A stretch of 64,000 nt of DNA from JABDBE01 sp049585795 (GCA_049585795.1 JBAVAQ010000024.1:1-64000); one strand, 5' to 3'. Positions 25,452-34,529 are shown, numbered from the stretch's first letter. Translations and numbers: made by a program. Notes: generated by a model not told the origin, from the letters alone.

Positions 25452-26090
25452 CTACGGGGCTTCGATCAGTTCCATTTTTCCGTCGCGGGTGCGATGGAGG
25501 ACCATGACTTTGCCTTTGGGATCGCGGAAGACAAAAACGTCGCGATCGCGGAAGTGGGCTTCCTTAATGGCTTCTTCGAGGGTCATGGGACGCATGGCGA
25601 CGGCGTCCTCGGAGCGCACGAGGTGAACTTCGGTGGTGCGGGCGACTGCGGGGAATTTGTGCACGACGACATCGACGGAGGTTTGCTCGGTAAGGCCGAC
25701 GGCAATTCCCACGGCCTCCTGAGCTGCGTCTCCATTCCATTTTCCGGGAACCGTGGTTCTGGAGTCCTGGTTTTTGGGGTTCGGGCTTTTGTGGTTGTGG
25801 CGTTTCTTGGTGCGCCAGCGAGTCTTGTATTTGACGGCCTGTTTTTCGAGATGCTCGAGGGCTTCGCTCACAGCGGAAGGCATGTCGCCGGCTTGAGCTA
25901 GCCCGACCAGCGGGCCGTTGCGTGGGCTGATGGTGATCTCCGCCTTGTGGCGGTGCTTTTCGACGGCCAGGACAACCTTGGTGGGAAACTTGTTGCCAAG
26001 AATTTTGCGGATCTTGATGAGGCCGGACTCGACGTCTTTGCGGATAGCGGGAGTAACTTCGTAATGCCTGCCGGTGTATTCCACGTTCAT
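25452..26090 (-). CDS. hpf: Ribosome hibernation promoting factor, long form
   Basis: ATG at 26090 with GGAGGGG six bases upstream. 212 residues. The S30AE domain (about 1-100: MNVEYTGRHYEVTPAIRKDV, AEITISPRNGP) binds the 30S decoding region. A linker rich in K, N and P follows, then the long-form C-terminal dimerisation domain (about 150-208: EVHLVRSEDAVAMRPMTLEE, FVFRDPKGKVMVLHRTRDG). Long HPF alone makes 100S ribosome dimers in stationary phase. It is the last gene of the lptCA-lptB-rpoN-hpf run, 75 bases after rpoN, matching the conserved synteny of rpoN and hpf. Confidence 0.93.
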   Translation of the reverse strand: MNVEYTGRHYEVTPAIRKDVESGLIKIRKILGNKFPTKVVLAVEKHRHKAEITISPRNGPLVGLAQAGDMPSAVSEALEHLEKQAVKYKTRWRTKKRHNHKSPNPKNQDSRTTVPGKWNGDAAQEAVGIAVGLTEQTSVDVVVHKFPAVARTTEVHLVRSEDAVAMRPMTLEEAIKEAHFRDRDVFVFRDPKGKVMVLHRTRDGKMELIEAP

Positions 26091-26165
26091 GAGCGCCCCT
26101 CCTTGGGTTTCGTTCTCTGTATGACCTGGGCACTACATTTGGAACCGTTTACCTCGAGAGAACTG

Positions 26166-27995
26166 TTACTTCTTTACTCTGCGCTGGTGGGTGCTGGGGA
26201 TACGCATATCTTCCCGGTACTTCGCGACCGTGCGGCGAGTGACCTGAATCCCTTGCGACTGCAGCAGGCGGGTGATCTGCTCGTCGGTCAGCGGCCTGGC
26301 GGGGTCTTCATCTTCAATGAGCTTCTTGACCCGGCGTTTGAGGATGAGCAACGAAGTGTTGCCACCTTGAGGACCGTTGACGCTTTCACTGAAGAAGTAC
26401 CGTAGCTCAAACACGCCTTGGGGAGTATGGACATATTTGCTGGACACGGCGCGGCTGACGGTGGAAGGATGCACGCCGATTTCTTCGGCCACCTCCTTGA
26501 TCATCATGGGTTTTAACTCGTCGATACCTTTTTCCAGGAAGTCCTGTTGGCGGGCGAGGATGCTGTAACAAACTTTGACGATGGTCTGCTTGCGCTGCTC
26601 GATGTTTTTGATGAGCTGGATGGCGCTCTTATATCGCTCTTTTACATAATTGCGCGTGTCCTTGTCGTTGGTGTCCTTGGTGAGCAGACGCTTGTAGGCG
26701 GGGTTGAGGCGAAGTTGTGGAACGTCTTCGTCGTTCATGACCACCAGCCACTCGTCTCCGTGCTTCACGAAGGCCACATCGGGTTCGATGAGGCGGGGCT
26801 GAGTTTTGTTGTAGCGCAGTCCGGGACGCGGATCGAGAGTGCGAATGTAATCCAGCGCCTGCTGCACAGCTTCAACCGGACGACTCAAGGCGCGACCGAT
26901 CTCCTTATATTGCTTGTTCTGCACGGCCCGCAGATGCTGATCGACGATCGCGACGGCGTCGGTGAGGGTTTGGGCCGTGGATTCACCGTTGCCGTTCCTG
27001 TGCAATTCGTGTTGCTGCTGGTGGTAGCGAAGTTGATTGAGCAGGCACTCGCGCAGATCGCGGCATGCGACGCCGGGTGGATCGAGTTGCCTTACGACTT
27101 CGATGGCTTCGTGTAGATCGGCGAGGCTGAAGCTGGTGGGAAATGTGGGATGCGGAGCAGGCGCAGGCTGAACTGCTTTTGCTTCCGGAGCGGTTGCCGG
27201 TGCGGCCGCGCTGCCGCTGAGGTCGACACCGTGTGAAGCCTCGGCGCCGTTCGCTATCTCGGGAAAATCGCCGGTAGGACGGGTCAAAAAAGATTCGCTT
27301 GCGCCCGATTCTGGCGAGACGGGCTCGGAGGGATCTAGTTCGGAAGCAGCCAAGTCGGACGAGTTTGGTTCGGATAAGTCTTGCTCGGAACTGATTCCCA
27401 GGGCAGCGGCTTCCTTGAAAACGTTTTCGACGACGGCGGCATCGGACTCTGGTGCAGCGGGTGGAGCGACTCCCAATAGTTCTTCATCGCTCGCGATCAG
27501 GTAGCCGTCTTCGTTGAGATTGCCGATGATGAGTTCGACGGCTTCCTGTACCTCGGGACGCATGGAGATGGAGCCGAGTTGCCATACCAGGTGGTCGGTC
27601 AGACTACCGGGCTTAGAAAGGAAATTCTCGAACGAGGGACGTTCGATGTCCTCCATTTCGCGGGAGCTGCGATAGCCAGGATCGAGGTAGTCCTGAAAGA
27701 ACGAGCCGAAGTCGATTTCTTCGAAGGGATCTTTCTTTTCGGCGTCGGCGGCGGCCGTGGGGCTTTCTTCGACGGGAGCATGGTCACGGCTCTCTTCCCG
27801 GCGATCAACGTCATCGAGCAAAGGCACAGACTCTTCCAGTTCTTCGAGAACCGGGTTCTCCACCATCTCGGCCGTGATCATGTCCCGAAGCTCTAGCTTG
27901 TTGAGCGCGAGGACGCTGACCATCTGGACGAGGCCCGGGGTCAGGATCTGTCTCTGCGAAACCTTCAGACTCAGCTTGTGCTGCAACAACACCAT
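26166..27995 (-). CDS. rpoN: RNA polymerase sigma-54 factor
   Basis: 609 residues, longer than the usual 430-490. Region I is the Gln/Leu-rich start (LLQHKLSLKVSQRQILTPGL), which contacts enhancer-binding ATPases. The core-binding and HTH regions run from about 290 to 560 (LRECLLNQLRYHQ, VAEEIGVHPSTVSRAVSSKY). The RpoN box RRTVAKYREDM near the C-terminus recognises the -24 element. The extra length lies at about 60-280 in an acidic and Ser/Pro-rich linker with quasi-repeats (DLSEPNSSDLAASELDPSEP). No strong ribosome binding site is seen. Placed between lptB and hpf as in many bacteria. Confidence 0.96.
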   Translation of the reverse strand: MVLLQHKLSLKVSQRQILTPGLVQMVSVLALNKLELRDMITAEMVENPVLEELEESVPLLDDVDRREESRDHAPVEESPTAAADAEKKDPFEEIDFGSFFQDYLDPGYRSSREMEDIERPSFENFLSKPGSLTDHLVWQLGSISMRPEVQEAVELIIGNLNEDGYLIASDEELLGVAPPAAPESDAAVVENVFKEAAALGISSEQDLSEPNSSDLAASELDPSEPVSPESGASESFLTRPTGDFPEIANGAEASHGVDLSGSAAAPATAPEAKAVQPAPAPHPTFPTSFSLADLHEAIEVVRQLDPPGVACRDLRECLLNQLRYHQQQHELHRNGNGESTAQTLTDAVAIVDQHLRAVQNKQYKEIGRALSRPVEAVQQALDYIRTLDPRPGLRYNKTQPRLIEPDVAFVKHGDEWLVVMNDEDVPQLRLNPAYKRLLTKDTNDKDTRNYVKERYKSAIQLIKNIEQRKQTIVKVCYSILARQQDFLEKGIDELKPMMIKEVAEEIGVHPSTVSRAVSSKYVHTPQGVFELRYFFSESVNGPQGGNTSLLILKRRVKKLIEDEDPARPLTDEQITRLLQSQGIQVTRRTVAKYREDMRIPSTHQRRVKK

Positions 27996-28015
27996 GGTTC
28001 GGTCCGAATTCTTCA

Positions 28016-28122
28016 GTCGTTGGTCGTTCGTCTCTGGTCAAGAGCAAGAGCCTGAACCACAAAGGACACGAAGGTTCACAAAGGAAACCTTCAGCTCTGC
28101 CAACGACTAACGACTAACGACG
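28016..28122. repeat. Intergenic inverted repeat between lptB and rpoN
   Basis: The outer arms GTCGTTGGTCGTT and CCAACGACTAACGAC form an imperfect palindrome. The centre carries AACCACAAAGGACACGAAGG, which recurs near 40939-40960 (opposite strand). Two dispersed repeat families seem nested here. It interrupts the otherwise tight lpt-rpoN spacing. Confidence 0.65.
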
Positions 28123-28129
28123 TTCTTTC

Positions 28130-28858
28130 TCATACCAGCGAGAAACTCTGCCCGAGATAAACCCGCCTCACTTCGGGATCGCCCCCTAGTTGCTCGGGCG
28201 TGCCTTGGCGGAAAATCCTTCCTTCATTAATTATGTATGCCCGGTCGGTGACCGATAGCGTTTCACGCACGTTGTGGTCGGTGATCAGAACGCCGATGCC
28301 GCTAGCTTTCAGATCACTGATGATCTTTTGCAGATCGAGCACGGCGATGGGATCAATCCCCGAAAAAGGCTCGTCCAGCAGAATGAATGTCGGATTAATG
28401 CACAAGGCGCGCGCGATTTCGACGCGGCGGCGCTCTCCGCCGGACAGGGCATATCCGCGATTCTGGCGAATGTGCTCCAATCCCAATTGATCGATCAGCT
28501 TCTCCATTTTCTCGCGGCGCTCGTGCCACGACATCGACTGCGCTTCCAGAACGGCCAGGATGTTCTCCTCGACGGTCAACTTGCGGAAAATTGAAGCTTC
28601 TTGCGGGAGGTAGCTGATGCCATACTGGCGGGCCCGAAGGTACATGGGCACGTCCGTAATGTCATCGTCGTCGATCAGGACTCGACCCGTGTCTGGGGGG
28701 ATCAGGCCAACGATGGCGTAGAAGGTTGTGGTCTTGCCAGCGCCGTTAGGTCCAAGCAAACCAACGACTTCGCCCTGCTCGACGCGAAGGCTGACACCGT
28801 TTACAACCCGGCGGCTGCGATAGGATTTGCCGATTTCGTCGGTGGCTAGTGTACGCAT
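28130..28858 (-). CDS. lptB: LPS export ABC transporter ATP-binding protein LptB
   Basis: 242 residues, the family's usual length. Walker A GPNGAGKTTTFYAIVG (about 34-49), Q-loop YLPQEASIFRKLTVEEN, ABC signature LSGGERRRVEIARAL (about 138-152), Walker B FILLDEPFSGIDP and the H-loop LITDHNVRETL. The segment ASIFRKLTVEENI is diagnostic of LptB. It powers lipopolysaccharide extraction from the inner membrane together with LptFG, whose genes are not in the window. Its ATG directly follows the stop of the lptC/lptA fusion gene with no gap, so the two are co-transcribed and translationally coupled. Confidence 0.96.
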   Translation of the reverse strand: MRTLATDEIGKSYRSRRVVNGVSLRVEQGEVVGLLGPNGAGKTTTFYAIVGLIPPDTGRVLIDDDDITDVPMYLRARQYGISYLPQEASIFRKLTVEENILAVLEAQSMSWHERREKMEKLIDQLGLEHIRQNRGYALSGGERRRVEIARALCINPTFILLDEPFSGIDPIAVLDLQKIISDLKASGIGVLITDHNVRETLSVTDRAYIINEGRIFRQGTPEQLGGDPEVRRVYLGQSFSLV

Positions 28859-31264
28859 TTATCGTGCCACTCGCGTTTGGGTGACGGTAGGGGATGAATT
28901 ATTGCCTTCAACCAGCACCCTATCATCGCGTCTAAAGAAAGTCAACGAAACGCCGGTAATCTTGCCGTGTTCGGCATCAAAAATGCTAGGCGGTCCGCCG
29001 GTCAAGACGAATTTGTCGTCAGACGCAGTGTAAATAAGGAGATCGCCCGTGGCGCGACGATCGGGCTGGGTGATCACGACCCGGTCCTGGGCGACGATCT
29101 TTTCCAGTTTTCCGGCTCCCGATAGCGTTTGATTTGTGGAGCCGCGGGCTTCGAGAAATGCGTCCATCTTCTTGGCGGCAATGGTGATGTCCGCTTGCTT
29201 GGCTACGACATCGCCTTCGAAGTGTGCCTTTCGCTCGTTGTCGGCGTAGGTGAGGTGCCTGGAAGTGATGGCGATCAGGGTGGGTTTTTCTGGTGCGGCT
29301 TGTTCGGATCGGTCGGCTTGGGCTTTGTCCGTTTGAACTTTATCCGCTTGAACCAGGACCGTCGAGACGGTTGAGGACTCGGCCGATCCAAGCGCGGACG
29401 CGCCCCCGGCGATCATGGAGCGGTGGTCGCGATCGAATTCGATCGATTGGGCTTCGACGATGTTGGCATCCTGCCAGAGCCGGGCATCTCCAATATAGAG
29501 AGCGATGGCTGATGCGCCGTGAACACTCATGGACCGAGCCGTCACATGGATAGGGCTGGAAGAAGACAGAAGCGCGCCATCGGGCTGCGGCTTCAGGTCG
29601 CTGTAAGTAGTTTTAACGTTACCTTCGGCAAGGGCGTCGCCGGTGCCGCGATTGAGACGCATGGAGTTCGCGGTGGTGGTCATGCCACCATCCGTCACGC
29701 GGGGAGAGCCAGTGAGAATCAATACCTGATCGGCTGGAGTGTAACGCGCGTGCGCTCCCCAGGCTTTGCGCTCACCGTCGACATAGGTAACGCCTCCTTG
29801 CTGCACCAGAGATTGGATGCCGCCGCCAGGCTGAAAAGTCGCGTCGAGCACGCGACTGGTACTGATGCGATTAGGCTGGCCGGGATTCTGGCTGACGATG
29901 CGCGCGTCCGGGGCTCCGTGGACGGCGGTGAGCTGTCCCGAGTTGTCAAAGCGAGCGTCGAACTTCGCCGCCGTAACCAGGGTTTGCGGTCCGCTGCCTG
30001 TGGTCGGGCGGATGGCGATCTGGGCGGGGCCGGAAGTCTCGGCGAGGTCTAAATGGCTTGCCTTGTTCCCGCGGGATGGGTTCGCGGCGAAAAAGTCTAT
30101 GGCTTGCGTGGTCAGTTCGAGATCCTGCGCGCTGGCTGACGCGCTCGGGGGATTCTGATGCTGGAGTATCTTCACGTGGTCTTCCGCGTGAACTTTAGTC
30201 AAGAGATTTTTCCCCGAGAATTCGAGGACGACCCGGCCGGCTTTGCCTTGCATGGGCCACTCTTGCTGCGTTTCATCGGTTGGAGCGGCTGCAATTCTGG
30301 GATTTGATGAGCCGAGACGCCCGCCCTCCATGGGCCGCGCACTCGCAACCTGGGCTTGGACATCGCCCGAAAAAACGGCGGTCCGCAAGCTGTCATGCTG
30401 CTTCGTCATGATGAGTTCGAGCTGCTGGGATCGGGCTTCTGCGGGTTGCGAGCCTTCCGCCTTTGCCAGCACGTTGCCCTGAGCCAGAACACGGTCGAGA
30501 GTATTGTCAGAATGCAGAAAAAGTGTGGCCTCGTCGGCGTCGCACTGCCGTGCGCCACTGCGCAAATGGGGGTGATCGAGCAGGACCAGATGTGGATCCT
30601 TGGTGATGGTTGCCCGGAGGGCAGTGACGGTGGCCACAGTGGCGCCAGTGGAGGCGAGATTCACCTGCGATCGCAGGGTGAGGACGTTCGTCTTTGCGGC
30701 GTAGTCAACACCCACGGCCGATCCGCTGGCTTGAGGCAAATCGAAATCAACTCTCTCTTTCGTGTACGCGTCTCCGGTGTTTTGGTTAAATACCAAGCCG
30801 CTGGTCTTGAGGTGGATGGGATTTTTGAGACCAGTTGGAGGGGATTGGTCGGGATTCAGCAAGCCTCCAGGGTTTGACTGCAGATCGATTTGCACTTCGC
30901 CTTTAGCGATAACGTTCCCGGACTGCTGATCGTATTCGAAATCGGAACCCCGAATCTGATCGAAACGACTGGAATCACTTCCGTAAAGAGTGATTTGCAC
31001 CTGGTGCAGTTCGGCGTGTCCGCCTTGCTTGAATTGCACCGCCTTGCTGGCTTGAATGGTAAACAAGGTGCGCCCCTGTTCAGACTTGGAGACGGTGAAC
31101 CCGGTTGCGCTTTGTTTGATTTCGAGCCCGATCTTTGCAGGAACCTGCTTCAAGGCGTTCTGCATGCGATGACGAGCAAAGAAATAAACCCCTGCCACGA
31201 CCAAGACAGCGAGGATGATTGCACCGGCAAACCAGCGGCGCAGGCGGGATAGATTCACGGGCAT
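28859..31264 (-). CDS. LptC/LptA-type LPS transport fusion protein
   Basis: 801 residues, far longer than LptC (~190) or LptA (~185). One N-terminal membrane anchor (about 12-30: WFAGAIILAVLVVAGVYFFA) is followed by an LptC-type domain (IQASKAVQFKQGGHAELHQV, ITLYGSD). Several OstA/LptA-type beta-jellyroll segments follow up to the C-terminus (DALAEGNVKTTYSD, AHFEGDVVAKQADITIAAKK, GDLLIYTASDDKFVLTGGPP). It probably forms the periplasmic bridge carrying LPS from LptBFG towards LptD, with LptC and LptA in one chain. First gene of the lptB-rpoN-hpf run. The domain boundaries in the middle (200-600) are uncertain. Confidence 0.85.
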   Translation of the reverse strand: MPVNLSRLRRWFAGAIILAVLVVAGVYFFARHRMQNALKQVPAKIGLEIKQSATGFTVSKSEQGRTLFTIQASKAVQFKQGGHAELHQVQITLYGSDSSRFDQIRGSDFEYDQQSGNVIAKGEVQIDLQSNPGGLLNPDQSPPTGLKNPIHLKTSGLVFNQNTGDAYTKERVDFDLPQASGSAVGVDYAAKTNVLTLRSQVNLASTGATVATVTALRATITKDPHLVLLDHPHLRSGARQCDADEATLFLHSDNTLDRVLAQGNVLAKAEGSQPAEARSQQLELIMTKQHDSLRTAVFSGDVQAQVASARPMEGGRLGSSNPRIAAAPTDETQQEWPMQGKAGRVVLEFSGKNLLTKVHAEDHVKILQHQNPPSASASAQDLELTTQAIDFFAANPSRGNKASHLDLAETSGPAQIAIRPTTGSGPQTLVTAAKFDARFDNSGQLTAVHGAPDARIVSQNPGQPNRISTSRVLDATFQPGGGIQSLVQQGGVTYVDGERKAWGAHARYTPADQVLILTGSPRVTDGGMTTTANSMRLNRGTGDALAEGNVKTTYSDLKPQPDGALLSSSSPIHVTARSMSVHGASAIALYIGDARLWQDANIVEAQSIEFDRDHRSMIAGGASALGSAESSTVSTVLVQADKVQTDKAQADRSEQAAPEKPTLIAITSRHLTYADNERKAHFEGDVVAKQADITIAAKKMDAFLEARGSTNQTLSGAGKLEKIVAQDRVVITQPDRRATGDLLIYTASDDKFVLTGGPPSIFDAEHGKITGVSLTFFRRDDRVLVEGNNSSPTVTQTRVAR

Positions 31265-31317
31265 CTAGAGTTAGTTTACTTCAGGGCTCGCGAGTCAGGC
31301 TCCTGGCTACGAGATCT

Positions 31318-31540
31318 TGTCATCCTGAGCGAAGCGACTGCTTCGCGAAGCGAGGCGGTTGTGAGAGTCGAAGGATCCCTACACCCGTTGTGCAAATGCA
31401 GCGTCGAGGAGTTCTGGTTTGTTCGGCGGAACACACGTTCAGGTGGAAATGCCTTGGAGCATTTGAATCGCGATTGCCTTGCAGGGGTCCTTCAAATGCG
31501 TTGCAGTCGCCTTGCGACCGCAACCTGGCTCAGGACGACA
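31318..31540. mobile_element. MITE-like element with 13-bp terminal inverted repeats
   Basis: The ends TGTCATCCTGAGC (31318-31330) and GCTCAGGACGACA (31528-31540) are inverted repeats with one mismatch, 223 bases apart. The interior has no gene but several internal hairpins. The TGTCATCCTGAGC motif recurs in the palindromic element at 59843-59984. The right end overlaps the last codons and stop of recJ (31530-31532 on the minus strand). Confidence 0.6.
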
Positions 31541-33410
31541 GTTTTGTCCGTGAATCCGAGAGTTTAAAATCGCAAAGCGAAAGTTCCGGTCCGCCGAATT
31601 CCGGGTGGTCGTTGTGATCGAGGGTGAAGGCGATACTCAGAGCGTCGCCGGGGAGCAGACCAGATTGCGCGATCCGTTCGGCCATGCGCCAGCCCAGAGC
31701 GTCATAAGTGACGGACAATCGCGAGCGACCGCTTGAACTCTGGGCGTGGACACGCGGCAGCACAGACGCATCGGGATGACATCGAGGAGCGGTGAGCACG
31801 GCGACTTCGCTGACTTCTTCTTCAGGTGGCTGGGAAGACAATTTTAGTTTTACGTGCTTCTCTTTCATCACGCGAGGCGGAGCCATCAGACGCAGGTTGC
31901 GGGCCGCAAAGACTGGTTCGGGATTGCCCATGCCGAAAGGCTCGAGTCGCCGCAAGGCTTGAAACAGTTCGGGCGTGATTTGGTCGAATGGGAGTTCGGC
32001 ATCGAGATCGAGGGTGGGTTCAAAGTCCGCCAGCGTCAAACACGCACGCGCATAGCCATCAAGGTGGGAGCACAGCTCGGGCAAATTTGCCGCAGGCATG
32101 GAGAAGCCGACAGCGTGCGCGTGTCCGCCGAAACGCGTAAATAATGGGGCGCAAGACTCCAGCGCGTTTAGCAGGTGAAATGCGCGAATCGACCGGCCCG
32201 AGCCGTGAGCCTCGTCGCCGTCGCGTGAAACCACCAGGGTGGGACGGCAGTAGCGCTCGACGACGCGCGTAGCCGTGATTCCGATCACTCCGCGGTGCCA
32301 TCCCTCGCCGTCGATCACCAGGCAGAAGGATTCGAGCAGCGTGGGCTCCTGCTCGAATCGCAAATTGATCGCTTCGAGGATTCTACGTTCTTCGGCTTGG
32401 CGGTCGGCGTTGAGCTGATCGAGTTTGTTGGCGATCTCGCGTGCCCGGGCCATATCTTTCACGCTGAACAGTTCGATCACGTCCCGGGCAACATCCATGC
32501 GGCCTGCCGCGTTGATGCGGGGCGCGATGCGGAATCCAACTTCGCCCGAGGTAAGCGGTCTGCCGCCGACCTTCGCGACTTCGAGCAAGGCTTTGAGTCC
32601 GGGATTCACCGCCGAGCGCAGAGCATCGAGGCCGAGTTTGGCGAAGACGCGATTCTCGCCGGTAAGGGGAACGGCGTCGGCAATAGTGGCAATGGCGACG
32701 ATTTTCATGAATGACTTCAGCAGCGAAGCCTGATCTCGGTGAGTAAGGCGGCGCTCCATCAGCGCTTGCGCCAATTTGAAAGCAACGCCAGCTCCACACA
32801 ACGCTTTGCAGGGATATTCGCAACCCGGTTGATTCGGATTCAGCACTGCGAGCGCCCGGGGCATGCCGTCGGGGCCGGGAAGATGATGGTCGGTGACGAT
32901 GAGATCGACACCCAGGCGATGCGCGGTTTCGGCCGCCGCAAAGGCGCGAATGCCGGTATCGACGCTGATGATGAGCCGAACGCCCGCGGCAGCGGCCCGC
33001 TCGATTACGTCACCACGAAGATCGTAGCCTTCTCTAATTCTGTGCGGAACGTGGAAGTCGGCGGAGCCGCCGCACAGTTCGATGGCGGTTTTGAGGATCA
33101 CGACTGCTGTCGTGCCATCGACGTCGTAGTCGCCGTAGATAAGAATGCCATCCTCGCGCTCGATGGCGGCATCGAGGCGGTCGACGGCTGCTTTCATGCC
33201 CGACATTAAATAGGGCGAGTGCAGATGCGCGAGCGATGGAGTGAGAAAGCGTTCCGCAACTCCAGGATCGTCGATTCCACGCATAACAAGAAGACGAGCC
33301 AGCGTCGACGCCAGTTGTGGATCTTTGAGGCTGAGGCTGGAGTTTGAAAATAATGCCGCGGCCAGAAGTTCGATCTGGACTACGTCAGCGGTCTTGGGGA
33401 GCCATTTCAA
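31530..33410 (-). CDS. recJ: Single-stranded-DNA-specific exonuclease RecJ
   Basis: 626 residues, slightly longer than the usual 560-580. The DHH phosphoesterase motifs are clear: LIYGDYDVDGTTA (motif I), SVDTGIRA, VTDHHLPGPDG (the DHH motif) and FGGHAHAVGFSM (DHHA1 domain). It degrades single-stranded DNA 5' to 3' in recombination and mismatch repair. An insertion of about 45 residues in the C-terminal OB-fold part (near HPDASVLPRVHAQSSSGRS) precedes the conserved YDALGWRMAERI. The final codons (SRTKLSS and stop) lie in or next to a MITE-like terminal repeat, so the native C-terminus may have been altered. A short ribosome binding region upstream is not distinct. Confidence 0.93.
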   Translation of the reverse strand: MKWLPKTADVVQIELLAAALFSNSSLSLKDPQLASTLARLLVMRGIDDPGVAERFLTPSLAHLHSPYLMSGMKAAVDRLDAAIEREDGILIYGDYDVDGTTAVVILKTAIELCGGSADFHVPHRIREGYDLRGDVIERAAAAGVRLIISVDTGIRAFAAAETAHRLGVDLIVTDHHLPGPDGMPRALAVLNPNQPGCEYPCKALCGAGVAFKLAQALMERRLTHRDQASLLKSFMKIVAIATIADAVPLTGENRVFAKLGLDALRSAVNPGLKALLEVAKVGGRPLTSGEVGFRIAPRINAAGRMDVARDVIELFSVKDMARAREIANKLDQLNADRQAEERRILEAINLRFEQEPTLLESFCLVIDGEGWHRGVIGITATRVVERYCRPTLVVSRDGDEAHGSGRSIRAFHLLNALESCAPLFTRFGGHAHAVGFSMPAANLPELCSHLDGYARACLTLADFEPTLDLDAELPFDQITPELFQALRRLEPFGMGNPEPVFAARNLRLMAPPRVMKEKHVKLKLSSQPPEEEVSEVAVLTAPRCHPDASVLPRVHAQSSSGRSRLSVTYDALGWRMAERIAQSGLLPGDALSIAFTLDHNDHPEFGGPELSLCDFKLSDSRTKLSS

Positions 33411-33562
33411 TTTGGTTGTGCGCGGGCTGGGAAGTTTGATTCTACTCGCATGCCAGGGATAAGTTTTGGTGGAGGTTGGTATTGTCGTAGCTTGGAACTG
33501 CCGAGCGTGGGTTCACTCGACGGGTCGGGGACGCCCGTCGCTCCATTATGTTCGTGGAAAAC

Positions 33563-34045
33563 CTAATAGGGTTTGTCGTCGTCCTGGTCGGGTTCGTCGA
33601 TGGATAGGCCGGCGAAGTCATCGGCCATTTCGAGAATGTTCTGGTAACGGTCGTACCACGGCGTCGAAGCCTCGAAAACCATCATCACGCCTTGTTGGGC
33701 GAAACCGAGTTGTACAAAGCCGGTCTTGCCGACGTAGGTGCGCAGCCAGCGGGCGTCTTCAAGGTCTTCATCGCTGGTGAAGGCGGCCGCGCTAAGGCGC
33801 TCGATCATGGCGTCGAGCTCTTCGCGCTCCAGACGCCAGGAATCCATGGTGAGGAATGGCGCTGCCGCTGCCTTGGCGAGTTCAACGAAATCTTTCCAGC
33901 TGTCGGGATTGTCCTGGGACTTCCAGCTCACGCTCTGCACTTGTTCGTAGTCGACGAAGCCCGGGAAGCGGCGCATGCCGTGCCCTTCGATGAAGGCGAC
34001 CATGTCATCTTTGAGATTACTGAGATCGTCAGACACAGAAGGCAT
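33563..34045 (-). CDS. Conserved hypothetical protein, 160 aa
   Basis: ATG at 34045 (MPSVSDDLSNLKDDMVAFIE) is preferred. The frame is open to 34180, but the extra residues derive from a TGGTCGTT repeat. The protein is acidic and soluble, with motifs GMRRFPGFVDYEQVQ, FLTMDSWRLEREELD and ARWLRTYVGKTGFVQLGF, and an acidic C-terminal tail (DEPDQDDDKPY). No named domain was recognised. It is divergent from the DUF507 pair, with a repeat-rich intergenic region between. Cytoplasmic; function unknown. Confidence 0.7.
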   Translation of the reverse strand: MPSVSDDLSNLKDDMVAFIEGHGMRRFPGFVDYEQVQSVSWKSQDNPDSWKDFVELAKAAAAPFLTMDSWRLEREELDAMIERLSAAAFTSDEDLEDARWLRTYVGKTGFVQLGFAQQGVMMVFEASTPWYDRYQNILEMADDFAGLSIDEPDQDDDKPY

Positions 34046-34106
34046 ATGGGGCTCTGGATAGTTGCATTGTATGCCCGAATGCGGGCGAAAGGGCAAATGG
34101 AACTGG

Positions 34107-34196
34107 TCATTGGTCGATAGTCGTTGGTCGTTCGTCGTTGGTCGTTCGTCAAAGGCATGTGTGGGCTGGCCAACGACCAAGGACCAACGACCGACG
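34107..34196. repeat. TGGTCGTT repeat palindrome
   Basis: Reiterated GTCGTTGGTCGTTCGTC on one side and CCAACGACCAAGGACCAACG on the other form a long imperfect hairpin in the divergent promoter region of the 33563 and 34251 genes. The same unit occurs at 28016-28122 and, as a fragment, near 49010-49030. Confidence 0.65.
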
Positions 34197-34250
34197 GCGA
34201 TCTTCCCTGTGCTACACTATTTGTTTCACGACGAACCTCCGATCCGCACC

Positions 34251-34529
34251 ATGCTTCTTTCCAAAGAATATGTGGGCTATTTGGCCCGCGAAGTCACGAA
34301 AAAACTGATTGCTGGCAAGCTTATTGAGACCAAAGCAGCGGCTGCGGTCGGCGAAAAGGTTCATGCCGCAATCCTCGAAGAATTCTCGCTCGAGGATCGC
34401 ATCAATGACGAAGTACGCGTCATTCTGGAAGCCTATTCCGCCGAGATGCAAAAGACCGGAGCTAATTATCAGGAAATGTTTCGCAAAGTGAAAAACGAAC
34501 TGGTGCGCAAGTACAAGGCGGTGCTGTGA
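34251..34529 (+). CDS. DUF507 family protein (first of a pair)
   Basis: ATG 34251 (MLLSKEYVGYLAREVTKKL) is chosen. The upstream open frame passes through the TGGTCGTT repeat. 92 residues, wholly alpha-helical and charged, with the DUF507 pattern: LS.EYV..L...V..KL near the N-terminus and VRVILEAYSAEM...MFRKVKNELVRKY at the end. DUF507 proteins are about 90 residues long and uncharacterised; here the gene overlaps the next DUF507 gene by four bases (GTGA), so the two products are probably made together and may form a heterodimer. Confidence 0.85.
   Translation: MLLSKEYVGYLAREVTKKLIAGKLIETKAAAAVGEKVHAAILEEFSLEDRINDEVRVILEAYSAEMQKTGANYQEMFRKVKNELVRKYKAVL

Noticed and set aside
27230..27410. rpoN linker quasi-repeats as a DNA tandem repeat array
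   Set aside because: The units vary in length and sequence at DNA level. It is better described as low-complexity protein sequence.
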